From NCBI GenBank assembly GCA_004352715.1, contig SCFE01000040.1:723512-787511 (forward strand): a stretch of 64,000 bases of DNA. Direction: 5' to 3'. Below, piece by piece: positions 23,055 through 35,820 of this stretch. Below the pieces are notes generated by a model, which saw nothing but the letters and a program-made list of their open reading frames with translations, did not search any database and had not been told where the DNA came from. The translations under genes were made by a program, and so were the position numbers. Position 1 is the stretch's first letter; every line of letters begins with the position of its first letter. Source of the DNA: Hofstenia miamia (Eukaryota; Xenacoelomorpha; Acoela).

Positions 23055-24584
23055 ATTATTTAGCATGTTAATTCATTTTCATTAACATAAAAATGTTTCT
23101 CTACAGAGTTTTTCAGTACATTCATACATAACTTTCCATTATTACAAACTTAAATGTTGGAAGAATTATCTTTACATACAGGAGGATATAAATTAACAGC
23201 AGAAATAATATTGTCAAATGATGTTTATTAATGTGTATTCTATATATTGTGTAATCTTTTCAGCAAATAGTAAAATTTATCTTTCAACTACATAATGTAA
23301 TTTGTAGAATGCCTTAAGATGGGTATTGATATGCAATATTAAATAAGACATAAAAACAAAACCATTAATGCTTCAAAATACATAAAAGTCCGAATATACA
23401 ACAAAGAATTGTCAAATTTAAGTGTATGTATGTATTTCTTTCTCAGTTTTGAATGTTTATACTAATATTGTTATAAAATTAGCATTTTGTTCAATGCTTA
23501 TGACGTAAAGATATCTTCATTTTGACAGATTATTCAGTTTTTACAATGATTCAAGTGGTGACAGTTGAATTTATTCAACAATGTAAGTTTTCATATTTTA
23601 AAAAGTTAATATTACAAATTTTGTTTCATGTGATTGTACATATTTAATATCCTTGCTAACAAAATTTGTATTAGACTTGTTGAAAATCAATTTTTAAAGG
23701 AAATTTTTTCTAATCACTTGTAATTTTGAAAGCATTGTAGAAAAAATAAATCCAAAAATAAAACTTAAAGCATTACAAATTTTCCTTCAAATATTTTGAT
23801 TATTAATGTTTTTTTGTAATATAATTTTGAGATCTTTTGAGTATTTATTTCATTTTATTAGTTTCTGATAATTGTAATTTACGCTATTTATTTCTATATT
23901 TAGAAAATGTTCCTAAGTTGTTTCAATACCTACTGTACAAAATGTAGTTTAAATCATTTAATGATTGCTGTTGTGTTTTTATAATCTCATAAGCAATTAC
24001 AAGTATATTTTAATTAAATTAAGTTTTAAGTACTATACATATACTTAAATTTATTTTATATAGCTTTGATATTCATTTTCAATTTAAAAATTTACTTCTT
24101 TTCATGGAAACTGTGTATGACTATGTTTTGTAAAATCAATCAATTTCATCATTTTTGCGTCAATGTATTTTTTTATGAAAATGTGTGAGTCCTTTTGTAA
24201 GTAAAAATATTTTGCAAGTTTCATGACATCTAATTGATTCGTTTTTGAAATGGTGTTATGTATTCATTTGTGATTATCAAAATTTACTCATTGAATGAAG
24301 AAAAATGTGAATGTTAATGCTTTCTCAATAATTATAAAATTTTTATTTTAAATTCATAAACTATTATACAACTGCAAGTACTTTAACAATAAATTGATTT
24401 GTAGAATGTATTAAAATTTATATTTACATGCAATATTAAATAACAAAACCATTCATCCTTTAAAATACGAAAATAAAATCTGAATTTACAACAAAGATTA
24501 GTCGTATTTATATGTATATACATTTTTCTTACTCATTCTTGAAAGTTTATACTAATACTGTTATAACATTTTCATTTTGTTCAA
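23055..24584. other. No gene seen
   Basis: About 1.5 kb of very AT-rich DNA without a recognisable frame. Words near 23290-23420 (AAATAAGACATAAAAACAAAACC) recur loosely at 24420-24500, so part of it may be an old duplication. Confidence 0.45.
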
Positions 24585-24830
24585 AGTGACAAACCATATA
24601 AAGTGTAAAAATGTATAAAGTGGAAAACCCATGTAAAAGTCTATGAAAGTGTAAAAAAGTGACAAACCATATAAAGTGAAAAAAATGTATAAATTGGAAA
24701 ACCCATGTAAAAGTCTATAAATGTGTAAAAAGTGGCAAACCATATTAAGTGAAAAAAAATGTATAAAGTGGAAAACCCATGTAAAAGTCTATAAATGTGT
24801 AAAAAGTGACTACAAATGTGAAATCATCAG
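24585..24830 (+). repeat. Minisatellite, 73-bp unit
   Basis: Units begin AGTGACAAACCATAT at 24585, 24658, 24731 (AGTGGC) and 24805 (partial). Each contains TGGAAAACCCATGTAAAAGT followed by CTATAAATGTG. Spacing is 73-74 bp. The open frames here are by-products of the repeat. Confidence 0.85.
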
Positions 24831-25676
24831 AAAAGGAATGTATATCATAAATGTGAAAAAACGTCAGAAAAGGAATTTAAGTCACAAACATGGAAAAATG
24901 TCAGAAAGAATGTAAGTCTACAAATGTGGAAAACTCATATACCAGTTATTTATTTAATTCTTAATATAAAAGACACCAATAAAATTTTAAAATGTAAGCA
25001 ATTTCTTATAATATAAAATTTATATTTTTAAATGTTTTGTATATATGTGTATCAATAAACACTAACAACCAATTTACAACACTAATAACAAAGCATGTTA
25101 TTAACAATCTTGAAATGTTTCATATAAAAATTCCAATTTGCAAATATTTTATTCTTGAATTCAATGAGAAAAATGTATTGAAAAATATTTATTTCATTTT
25201 TACAAGAGACAGTGATTGATAAATCATTTTACTTTATTAACATTTTAGTTTTGTAGCATCTTTCATTTACTTAATTGTATAAATTGGGAAAAACATGTAA
25301 TAATTGAGATTATTTTCTAACTTGTAAAAAAATTCTAGTTGTATATGATTTGAAAGTGTTTTATCTAATTGTTAAAATGATTTGGATTTCATGTTAAGAC
25401 TATAACAATCTTTATGATTGGATACATTTTTGACAGTTGAACAATAGATAACAAATTATGCAATGTTAACAATTGTCTGTAGAGAGATGCAACTTTGTAC
25501 ACACAGTGGTATAATGGAATTTTACATGGCTGTACTGTGTTTATAGTTTGTTACATTCTGGCAGTTGAACAATGCATATAGATAAAATTTATGTTGACAT
25601 TACTAATGCATGCAACTTTCACCACATATGAATATACACATCTGGCATAACAGGATTTCACATTGATGAAAGAACN

Positions 25677-26046
25677 AAGTCTATGAAAGTGTAAAAAAGT
25701 GACAAACCATATAAAGTGAAAAAAATGTATAAATTGGAAAACCCATGTAAAAGTCTATAAATGTGTAAAAAGTGGCAAACCATATTAAGTGAAAAAAAAT
25801 GTATAAAGTGGAAAACCCATGTAAAAGTCTATAAATGTGTAAAAAGTGACTACAAATGTGAAATCATCAGAAAAGGAATGTATATCATAAATGTGAAAAA
25901 ACGTCAGAAAAGGAATTTAAGTCACAAACATGGAAAAATGTCAGAAAGAATGTAAGTCTACAAATGTGGAAAACTCATATACCAGTTATTTATTTAATTC
26001 TTAATATAAAAGACACCAATAAAATTTTAAAATGTAAGCAATTTCT
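25677..26046 (+). repeat. 370-bp duplicate of 24637-25006 between two single Ns
   Basis: Bounded by N at 25676 and N at 26047 and apparently identical to 24637-25006 wherever I compared them. This is most simply an assembly duplication. Confidence 0.85.
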
Positions 26047-26047
26047 N

Positions 26048-26530
26048 TTGCAAATATTTTATTCTTGAATTCAATGAGAAAAATGTATTGAAAAATATTT
26101 ATTTCATTTTTAGTTTTGTAGCATCTTTCATTTACATAATTGTATAAATTGGGAAAAACATGTAATAATTGAGATTGTAAAAAAATTCTAGTTTTATATG
26201 ATTTGAAAGTGTTTTATTTAGTTGTTAAAGTGATTTGGATTTCATGTTAAGATGATAACAATCTTTATGATTGGATACATTTTTGACATTTGAACAATAG
26301 ATAACAAATTATGTAATGTAAGCAATTGTCTGTAGAAAGATGCAACTTTGTACACACAGTGATATAATGGAATTTTACATGGCTGTACTGTGTTTATAGT
26401 TTGTTACATTCTGGCAGTCAAACAATGCATATAGATAAAATTTATGTTGACATTACTAAAGCATGCAACTTTCACTACATATGAATATACACATCCAGCA
26501 TAACAGGATTTCACATTGATGAAAGAACTA
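26048..26530 (+). repeat. Diverged second copy of 25137-25675 (haplotype-like)
   Basis: Runs parallel to 25137-25675 with scattered substitutions and indels. For example, about 42 bp near 25205 and ATTTTCTAACTT near 25311 are absent. The pattern fits a second allele placed in tandem by the assembler, or a recent segmental duplication. Confidence 0.7.
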
Positions 26531-27005
26531 TCTTGAAAGATTTCAAACATTTTGGTAAGCTATTTTTATAATTAAATCTCAGATATTGTTTTAATTCTTA
26601 ATGCTTTTTTACAATATTAACTCTAGTTAGTTTTACAGATATTTCTTTTAAAAATGTAATCAATATTATTTTAATGAATTGCTGTGAATTTACTGTCTGA
26701 TGTTAGATTAATTATATGCTTTATCATAAATAGAAACATTGTTTGTTTGTTAATACACATTTTTAATTGAATTTGTTTAAACTTTTATTTATCATGTGTT
26801 TTATACTGTGATCTATCACTTAATTTATTAATCATTAATTTAGATATGATCATGTGAAATTCATAATGTGCAAATACACATTGTGTTTGTTTCCTACAGA
26901 ATTCCCTCAACAACAATGATGATAAACTAACACAATAGACAAATTCAATAGTAAGATATATATATATATATAATATATCAAAGGTCAAGTGTACCACAAA
27001 ATCTT
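26531..27005. other. No gene seen
   Basis: AT-rich, with a short TA microsatellite at about 26956-26982. Confidence 0.5.
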
Positions 27006-29799
27006 GCCCAATTCATACTACTTATGACGCCATTAAGTACTAGTGCCTCAACCTTTGCAAGGCTTACTGGCAGGTCCCTATGAAGAAATCTGACATCCCG
27101 AAGATTGCCTTTATCACTCCATATGGTTTTTACAAGTGTTGATACATGGCCTTTGGTTTATGCAATGCCCTGGCAACCTTCCAGAGGTATGTAACAAAGG
27201 TGCTTAAGAATGATGCTAACATTTTAGAGCCAGGCATATTTGATGAAATCTTAGTTGCTAGCAACACCTTCTCTGAACATCTAGATAAATTGAGACACAC
27301 CCTTGAACTGCTCCAGAATGCTGGACTGTGAGTTAAGGGCCACAAATGTGCTCTGGCCCATAGCAAAGTTACCTTTCTGGGGTGTGTAATGGCAAGATTT
27401 CAATTAAGACCAATGCAAAAGATTTTCTAGATTTAATAAAGATGCCAAAAGCCAAAAAGATATTCAGAGGCTTTATGGGTTTTCTAAATTATTATGGAAT
27501 GTTTATTCCTGATTTGGTGGAAAAAACTAAGAACATTTCCCATTTATTGAAAAAATCAGTCAAATTCAACTTGACATGGCAAGAACAAGAGAGTCTCAAC
27601 CAAATCCAGAAGGAGCTCAAGAAAATTCCAACCCTCAATACTCCTGACTACTTGAAAAGTTTTATTGTTGATTGTGACACCAGCACTGTAGCCATAAGTG
27701 GCATGCTTAGTCAAATGGTCAATGGGGTAGAAAGTCCCATCCAGTATTTTAGCCACAAACTATGAGCTGCAGAGAGAAATTACAGAGCTACAAAGAGCAA
27801 GATGCTCACCATAGTAGAGTAGTTAAAGAAATTTTGATACTTTATTTTAGGCCACCCTTTTGTGATACACACCAACAATAGCACTCTCACCTGGCTCAAA
27901 AAGTTTTCTGGCAGCAAGTCAAATATAGTAGCCAGGTGGATTGAGTTCCTCAATGATTTTTTGTTCACCATCCAGCTCCACTTCAATGCTGACTACTGGA
28001 TGGCCCTTCCCAGTTATGTGCATGATCTAAAGAAGCTGGTAAGGGAACAAATCCAGTTTGGATTCATCCAGCTAACAGAATATGAAGCATTACCTGAGAT
28101 CAACACAGACTGTCAGGGCAGAGCAATATTGCCCATTCTTGTGTAAGAAGAAATAACCACTGAAGAGATAAAATATCACCAGAAATGTGACAAGGTATTG
28201 TCTGAGATTTTGCACAGACTCACAGATCCTCTTTGTTTCAATGGATCCACTAACCAATAGGTATTTCCAGAAGTAAAACTGGGAGATCAGCAAACAAGGC
28301 CTCCTCTATGCTAAGAGTAGGAACAATTGGCTGGCTGTCCTGGAATACTACTGACACAATCTAGTTAGGTGAGTCTATGAGCAAGGTCACCTGGGTATTA
28401 TCTAGACAAAAAGACATTTAATATGAGATATATAATGGTTGGTATCAGAGGTGTGGTAATTGATGTAATCAATAAGTTCTTGCAGAAAGCCAGCCACTTT
28501 CCAGAGCAATGATCAGCCCTTGAGAGCTGACCTGCTGAAAGGCTGAATGAGATTGTCCATATAGACCTTGAGAATTTGTCATGTGGCAATGAAGGCTACC
28601 AATAGGTACTGGTCATGATTGACCATTTCACAAGGTACATGCACACCATCCTGCTCAATAGCACTACCACAGAACAAATAGCAGAGAAAGTCATGAAGGA
28701 TTGGATCCTCAAATTCAGGCCTATGGAGAAGCTAGTATCTGACAAAGGTCCACAATTTGAAAATAATCTAATGATGACACTCAGCTGAGAGATGGAAATA
28801 ATCCAAAAATTCACCAATGCCTACCACCCTCAGTTGAATGGTCTGGTGGAACGTCTTAATCAGACACTAATTAAATTACTATGAGTAGCTCTGGCATAAA
28901 CAGCCTGAAATCATGGCGATGTGTTGTCAAGGCTGTGGAATAGTCTTATAATACCTCTGTGCATATGACCACCACAGTAAGCCCCTTCCATGCCATGTTC
29001 AGAAGAGAATCATTAACACCATTATTAATGATGTTTCCTAAGTATCATGATGTCAATGTAGACAAGTATGTAGCACGACTAGTGCATGAGCTGCATCAGA
29101 TCCACCTGAATGTATGCCACAATATGAGTCAGGCCATCATCTGACAAAAAAGAAACTTCAATCAAAAACTTTATGGAGAGCCGCATAAGTGCAGTGACAA
29201 AGTTTTTGCATACTTTCCACATCCTGTCACTGACCAGAACCAAGTGTGAAAGCTAGTCACCAACTGGCAGGGACCCTTCACTATCAAAAAGGTTCTGGAT
29301 CATAGTAAATATACCCTTAACAATGGAAAAGTAGTTCACTTTCAGGGGCTCAAAAGAGCCATTAAAGATATTGAACATGTGATTTTAGATGATAACACTG
29401 AAATTACACTAGTTGATAATGGCATTGATGTGTATGAAAAATATGATAATTTAACTGAATATTAGTATCATAATACTCAGATGTAGTAAAATCCTCTTCA
29501 GGATATTCAGTTAAATTATCATATTTTTCATACACATCAATGCCATTATCCAAAAAGGTTCTGGATCATAGTAAATATACCCTTATCAATGGAATAGTAG
29601 TTCACTTTCAGAGGCTCAAAAAAGCCATTAAAGATATTGAACAAGTGATTTTAGATGATAACACTGAAATTACACTAGTTGATAATGGCATTGATGCGTA
29701 TGAAAAATATGATAATTTAACTGAATATCCTGAAGAGGATTTTACTGAATCTGAGTATTATGATACTAATATTACTGATGTTGATTTATACAATAAATG
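27006..29799 (+). pseudogene. Second Ty3/gypsy Pol remnant: RT, RNase H, integrase
   Basis: Starts abruptly inside RT. KAYWQVPMKKSDIPKIAFIT and YMAFGLCNALATFQRYVTKVLK are clear, and the YxDD box has become IFDEI (about 27237). RNase H follows at about 27580-27990 (DCDTSTVAISGMLSQ, then YFSHKL, ending in NADYW). Integrase: a QGHLG relic near 28382, core residues in IHIDLEN, SDKGPQFENN and NGLVERLNQTL (about 28555-28865), and a GPF-type C-terminal module from about 29265 that is repeated (see next entry). At least ten stops or frameshifts make it non-functional. Similar to, but clearly diverged from, the element at 20-23 kb. No flanking LTR identified. Confidence 0.85.
29282..29799 (+). repeat. 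Direct-inverted-direct rearrangement in the pol 3' end
   Basis: The segment beginning AAAAAGGTTCTGGATCATAG occurs at about 29287 and again at about 29551. Between them, about 29465-29550 is a reverse-complement copy of the region found at about 29690-29772. The open frame 29540-29800 is therefore a second copy of the pol terminus. Confidence 0.8.
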
Positions 29800-29800
29800 A

Positions 29801-32470
29801 GTATTGCCTTGACATTGGGCTAGAGAGATTTCTATTACTGATCACAGTACTTGGGACCTTAACCTTAATACTTTGTTTAGGGATGATTCCTCACAGCAAG
29901 CAGTGAGATCCACTGTCTCCACCACAACACCGCCAAGTGCGCAGGAAACTAGACATTACAGAGGGTTCAGATGCTCCAACTAGGCGTGGGAGAAGCGTAT
30001 CTCTGCCTGAAGGGGCAAGTGACCAGAAAAGAGGATGTCACAAAGGCGCTGAGCAGATTCCGACTTTGTCAGGGCAATGTGTGGCTCCAACAATGAGGAG
30101 ATCAGAGAGCATACCCACAACTCCATCTCTCTACTATGTGGGGAGATGCATATCTCCATATGCATGGGATGGATCAGAAGCTCATCATAGACACTGCCAT
30201 CCAAACTCAAACACTAGAGCTCATTGATAGAGACCTCATGTGCTCACAAGAGCCACAGATTTACATACCAGCTTCATGTTCACACAGAGCACAGCTACCT
30301 TCAGAGAAATTGATGAGGTTTGGAAGAACTTAGAGGCAGATCAAAATCCTGAAACAGAATGGCCTGTCTTGGAGATAAGGAGCCCATCATCAAAGTACCA
30401 CTGTTTGGTCAAACAAGTCTTAAGCAAAGTGTGCTGGTCATATGAAACCCAGGATTGTAAGAACTACAAGGAAGGACTATTCTCAGAATGTAACATGCCC
30501 CACATTTTTCAAGTAGAGCTATATGGGTTCTCACTATATTTTTAACAAAGACAACCACCCTCACTCTGCACATGGATGTGAACACCAGATTCGCATTAGC
30601 AAAGAAATCACTGCATGAGATCATGGTCTGCCCACTTTTGTGGAGAGCTAAGAAATGGCTACTTCACTGCTGTGCACCCATGGAGAGATTTGAAAAGTAT
30701 TATGCCTGACTGGGGGGGCATGCAGTGTAACTGGTGAGATGTTGATTATGACAATAAGTCAGCGCCTTGGAATCTGTCCATCAGACATCAATATTTTCTC
30801 CAACACTCTTAAAAAGTTCATGTGGGGTGCAACAGCCAATACAAAATTCGCAATTTTCAGTCTACAAGATGGTCCACTGTGCACACAACATATGATCAAG
30901 TGCCTACCAGCATCCACTACCCAATTTAGAGAGTTGCTGAGAGTGAACAGTGTGGAAGAAAAATCGGGGATCTTTTTCAACTTGGAAAGACTCAGTTATC
31001 CTGAGTGTGGCTATAACAGATTTATTGAGATCACTAGAAAGATAAAGAAGGATGATAAAGTCATCCCCATCACAATATTTGAACAGGTTATGAAGACCCC
31101 AGACAACCAGAGACCTCATTGAATGTATTAACATAGAGAAGTTTGGAGGCCTGCTATCACTGCCAAGGCTGACCCCGCAGTGGTTGATAATGGAGGAGGA
31201 AAGAATACTTACCATCAAGCAACACCTGGAGAAGTTAGCCAAAGATGTTGCTATACAAGAACATCTGCTTGGAGAATCAAAGGATAAAGACATCTTGGGC
31301 ATGATGAAATGGTGCCTTATGGAAATGTTCACAAAGGAAGAGCTCATGCTCCTACTATTGCCAGGGTGATGCATGGCCCTGGACGTAGAGTGCACCACAG
31401 CTCACGTCAAAATTAACAATTCTCAAGTTGACCAGCTACATCCCCATGGTCTGTGAGGAAGATTCTGGGATACCATCATGGAAGCTTGTATCAACTACCC
31501 TGTTACTATCAGAACTGCTAGCCTATGAGAGGAACTTAATTTTACAAAACTGGAGAAAAGAGTGGACAAGAACAATCTTTTATGCATCCCACTGCCATGC
31601 ATTGAGACAACGCTTATACTGCCAAAGTGGAGAGTAAAGAAAGGGAAAAAAAGATCACTGCCCACCTCCCTGATAAACTGAACTACGTTAGTAACAGCAA
31701 AGATACCAAGTGGTTGAGTCAAATGGACATGCATAAAGTAGTCTGCAACCAGCTCATAGATGATGATAATCAAGAGTGTGTTTTTATAGATGGCAAGTTA
31801 ACAATTCGCGATATTTTTACCAGAGGACTACTGGTCCATGAGCAACTTAGAAAGATTCACAAAAAGATTGCACAGTTAAATCCCCGGGTTTTGGTACTTT
31901 TTCATGCATTGGGCGACCTTATGTGGATAAATAACATAGAAACGATAATTTGGTACTACAATGTGACCAAGTGCATTGAAATCATTACCATGTTGAAGCT
32001 GCTGACATGTTCGACCCAGAGAAGATGACCCTCCTGTAGGTTCAGGAGTTCTGATCCCTGTTCATTGACTACGCCACATGAATGGTTTCCTTATGAGAAG
32101 TTTTCATACACTTTTATCCTGATACAATGATTGATGCTAGAGATGGGCACACTTCAGACACAGACGCACTCATGACTCTCATGATTGTGCTAAAGGGGTT
32201 TTGTTTGTACCAACACTTCTATGATACCTTCACTCAAAGGTTGAACAACGTACACCTTCATTGCCCCATGAGCTCCTGGCTTCAAACACTGCAATTCTTC
32301 TAGCTCCGCAATGAAGTGGTCACACAAAGGGAGGAGCTGATGCAGTTAACACGGGCTCCACAATATGCTGAAGTACAAACCTGGGATGAGCTCCTATCCA
32401 TCGAGTTAGAAAAAGCCACTCAAAAAATAGTCTCCAGGCCACCTCTCCAGTTATTGCAGCAGAATTAAAT
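29801..32470 (+). pseudogene. Unidentified broken coding region after gypsy pol
   Basis: Less AT-rich than its surroundings, with overlapping plus-strand frames that follow one another: 29937-30227, 30136-30333, 30240-30545, 30739-31122, 31184-31369, 31428-31637, 31627-32028, and an open stretch to about 32465. Together they look like one decayed protein gene of perhaps 800 codons. I see no zinc knuckle, signal peptide, transmembrane segment or enzymatic box. KLTIRDIFTRGLLVHEQL followed by NPRVLVLFHALGDLMW has the spacing of an SGNH-hydrolase-like strand-loop, but this is a weak impression. It may be an extra ORF (ORF3/env position) of the upstream retroelement or a captured host gene. Confidence 0.45.
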
Positions 32471-35237
32471 TGAGCAAAGGAGTCGTGTACAGTCACTCAG
32501 GGACATTTGAAATTTATTTTTAAATTTGATCGAATTCTTACTTTATAATTTTGTAATTTGTAGTGATTGCGTCACTTTGACGTTACCTCGATAATTTCAA
32601 GAATACTTTATGTTGCTATTAATGATGTATTACATGTTGTTTGTTGCTAAATTGAATTTGTGAGGGAAAGTGATCGTGTGATTCAAAATTGTAAACAAAG
32701 GCAGGTATAATGATTGAAACTTTGTATAAACAGGGCAACTAATGTAGCAATCAAGCAAATAGAGTTTACAAGAGCTTACCTCACCTCAACGCAGGGGCCC
32801 AGTGAGAAAAAATATATGAGGGGATGCATTAGCAAAATTGCTGCCCTTTCAATAGTTGCAACTAGATTCGTCTCAGTTTATTTCTTTAGCCTACTCATGG
32901 CCATCTTTAATTTAAAAACGGCCATGGCCTACTATAGTATAGTGCAATCTCGATAGCCACTATAATTAACTTGTGTATATTAAAACACTCAACTCTACTT
33001 GAAAAACAATGATACAAAATCTATACAATTTGAAATTCAAATAGTTTTCCATAAGGTAGGTTCACTCTTGTTACCTTTTTTATAAAACAAGTTGGTCAAA
33101 AAAGTATCTTGACATTGGGCTTATCAATTCATAATTGATCAGCAAACATTAGAAAAATGAAACAATGCTGTCAGTCAAACATGACAATCAATTGCGCTGG
33201 AAAAAATCACTGTCAGAGCATTTTTACCATCTTTTGATTATGCAAATTTTTGTCTTTCCTTTTTAACTATCTTAATTATAAATGTCCTAATGTTGACAAA
33301 ATGACAAAACATATCTTGCATGTAGTCTTAAGTTTACATTCTAAATTCGTTAGAAAGAAATTTAATATTCAAAATAAAAGTCTATCTCATGCATTCCTAT
33401 TGAAATTAATAATTTAAAATTAAAAGCATTTTATGTTCCTCTACCCTAATTCAATGGTAAAAATGTTTCTGCTAAACGTCTATGTACATAAGCAAAACGT
33501 AGTTGACAAATAAATATGATGTGGAAACTTCAACTACACATATAAAAAACCTGCTTCTTCAATTGTAATGATAAGCTTATATGACACTATCCATTTTCTA
33601 ATTATCTTTCAAATATATTTCGCAATATAAGAGCAAAAGGTTTTCTAGTCAGTCATCACTCATCATTGTTTTCAACTAATTCTTGATCATTCTGAGCTTA
33701 CTAAGAGATCATTTGCTGGAAACAACAGCCTCATGAATGCAAATGCTTCAACAGGAAAAGTGGAAATATGTGTTTTCTATTCTGACTTTCACTAGGCTGA
33801 ATCTATAGTTGAACAATTTTTAGTAGTTGGTATATCAAAATGATAGTTGAAAGCAAAATAAATTATGTCAAATACAAAGTAATACAAAGATAAGATTAAT
33901 AAAGCATAGAAGTGGTGTACAGAGGGGGGTTCAAAATCGATTTTGATTGGTTAAATTGAAGCATTTTCAGCAGAAAATTAAAATAATTTAGAAATGAAGT
34001 TCTATTTTTAAACATTTTGATAAATTTCGTGGGCTTATTTATGATTTTTGTCACTTACAGGATCACAACAGAGATGTCCCCTACTAAAAAATTCTCTATA
34101 TGCCCCTGAAACATAGGATGGAAAATTAAAATTGACTAGGTAATGATTGGGATTTACCACTTTGGGTTATATTGCACCTTTTGTATTCTTCTATGGCATC
34201 AGAAAAAAATAAGTTATACCTACCAAACATTTATATTCTCAAGGCTAGAAATAGAATGACAGATTAGTAATAGAAAATTTAAATGTAAACTTTCTGAATT
34301 GAAAAAGTTAAATAAAAATTATTTAGGCCTACTAAAACAGTTCCATAAAAAACTAATTAAGCTGCATTTAAGCCAAACTTGTCTCTTATTTCCATAGTTT
34401 TCCATAAATATCGAGATCTTTCACTAACTCTTAGAACAAGTTATTATGATTCTGCAGGATAAGCATTTTGCTGGTCCTAGTCCCACTTAGTTTCATTGGA
34501 TTTTGCACTAGTCATGTACCAGCCACGCCTCATAAACTCTTGGGACAGTTTGGTCCTCCATAACCCTACTAGTGATTGACTAAGCTGACTATAAGTTGAA
34601 CCAAAATTACTATTCAGTGCTAATAGGTGATAATATTTGTTAGAGCTGCTAAAGCACACATAATAGAATTTTGGAATACTTTTGAATCTTACCTCAGCCA
34701 AGGATATTTCAAATTTCCAGAATTTTTCACAATAAAAGTACATATGTAGAGAATAGAGAATACGATTACTTAATTTAAAGTCATCTATGTATGGCGACAA
34801 TATATTGCAAAACTCATGCAGTAAACTGTGTGTATCACTAACTTTCTGTAAATAATTATATTATTGAGTTGTTGCTACACCCTAAAAAGATGTACCGATA
34901 TATTGGTCATATCAAAATTGCTATTTGATATTAGGTGTCACAAATGGGACTAGGCGCAGTCTTAGAATTGCTCTAACCATGCGCAACTATTTCAATATAT
35001 ATGCTAGTGTTCTGGTCCGTTCGCAGGTGTAGCCGCGTTCAACTGTCGGCTATGGTAAAAGACTTTGTTTTACGAACAAATACTAGCTAAAATTCATTTC
35101 TGAAAATAATAGTGATGTCTCTTTGATTATTAATGCATTAATTCATGCACAAAAGTATTAGTTAATACGAAAGATCACATTATATCCCCAATTTGCATTC
35201 ATTATCAGACATTTACATCCTGCACCTGCAACACAAA
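32471..35237. other. No gene supported
   Basis: About 2.8 kb of AT-rich intergenic DNA. A minus-strand frame of 107 codons (34477-34800) has no recognisable motif and looks like chance. At about 34078-34110, CTATATGCCCCTG resembles a hAT-type end (reverse of CAGGGGCATATAG). The stretch at 34970-35060 is richer in CG than its neighbours and might be a promoter or 5' UTR for the small frame at 35238. Confidence 0.4.
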
Positions 35238-35360
35238 ATGGATGTGAAAACCTTTTTATCGGATGAGGAAATACTATTAGCGATAAAAAAGCAGCTCAGC
35301 CCAGCCCATGTTAACGAAGTTTTAGCTATTTGCTCGCTTAAAATTTTTTTAACAATATGA
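35238..35360 (+). CDS. Possible first exon or small ORF
   Basis: A 40-codon frame starting MDVKTFLSDEEILLAIKKQL. It has protein-like composition (acidic/basic alternation, not AT-driven), and GTTTTA after codon 27 could be a donor like the one used in the CSDE1 gene at 2680. No family recognised; the continuation would fall near or beyond the next gap. Confidence 0.25.
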   Translation: MDVKTFLSDEEILLAIKKQLSPAHVNEVLAICSLKIFLTI

Positions 35361-35639
35361 AGAACAATTTATTGTTTCAAAGATATATATTTGTATTGTT
35401 GTTTTCAAAACTTAGACATTTTCACGATTTTCTTTAATTGTTTAAAGTATGAGCTTGAATCTTTGCATTGCACTTAGTAGTAGTAAAAAGCGTTGACTAC
35501 TGCGAAAAAGTCACTGCTAACAGCCGGATACGCATAAAGGCTTAAAGCCAGATACGTCCAAAGTCTTACGACTAATTACCCTCAAAGTACAAAATTTATT
35601 TTACACACTGCAACTGCTAAGAAAATTGCCTTGCCACAG

Positions 35640-35820
35640 TACACTAATTTAGAATCATCACACAGGCTTTAGATGTGTAATAACTAAGAGCTATTTAGAG
35701 ATACTGAACTACAGTTTCATACAAGCGGGGTAATGTCTATCTAGATTAACTATCGTTGTCTCATGTACACGTTTCTCTTTACCCAAACTAAACTATATTT
35801 AGAGTCCACACGATATTAGA
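35640..35820 (-). repeat. Dispersed repeat family C, copy 1, cut by a gap
   Basis: Reverse complement matches 45200-45370 (blocks CTAAATATAGTTTAGT, AGACATTACCCCGCTTG, AAACTGTAGTTCA). The copy runs into the N gap at 35821. Confidence 0.7.

Noticed and set aside
24561-25955. Repeated small frames in the 73-bp minisatellite
   Set aside because: Produced by the repeat and its assembly duplicate; no independent support.
31800-31960. Firm SGNH-hydrolase or OSK-domain call
   Set aside because: Only spacing of hydrophobic strands fits; no GDS block or catalytic Asp-His pair could be placed.
34477-34800. 107-codon minus-strand frame
   Set aside because: No motif, composition as expected from AT-rich DNA, no splice or start context that supports it.
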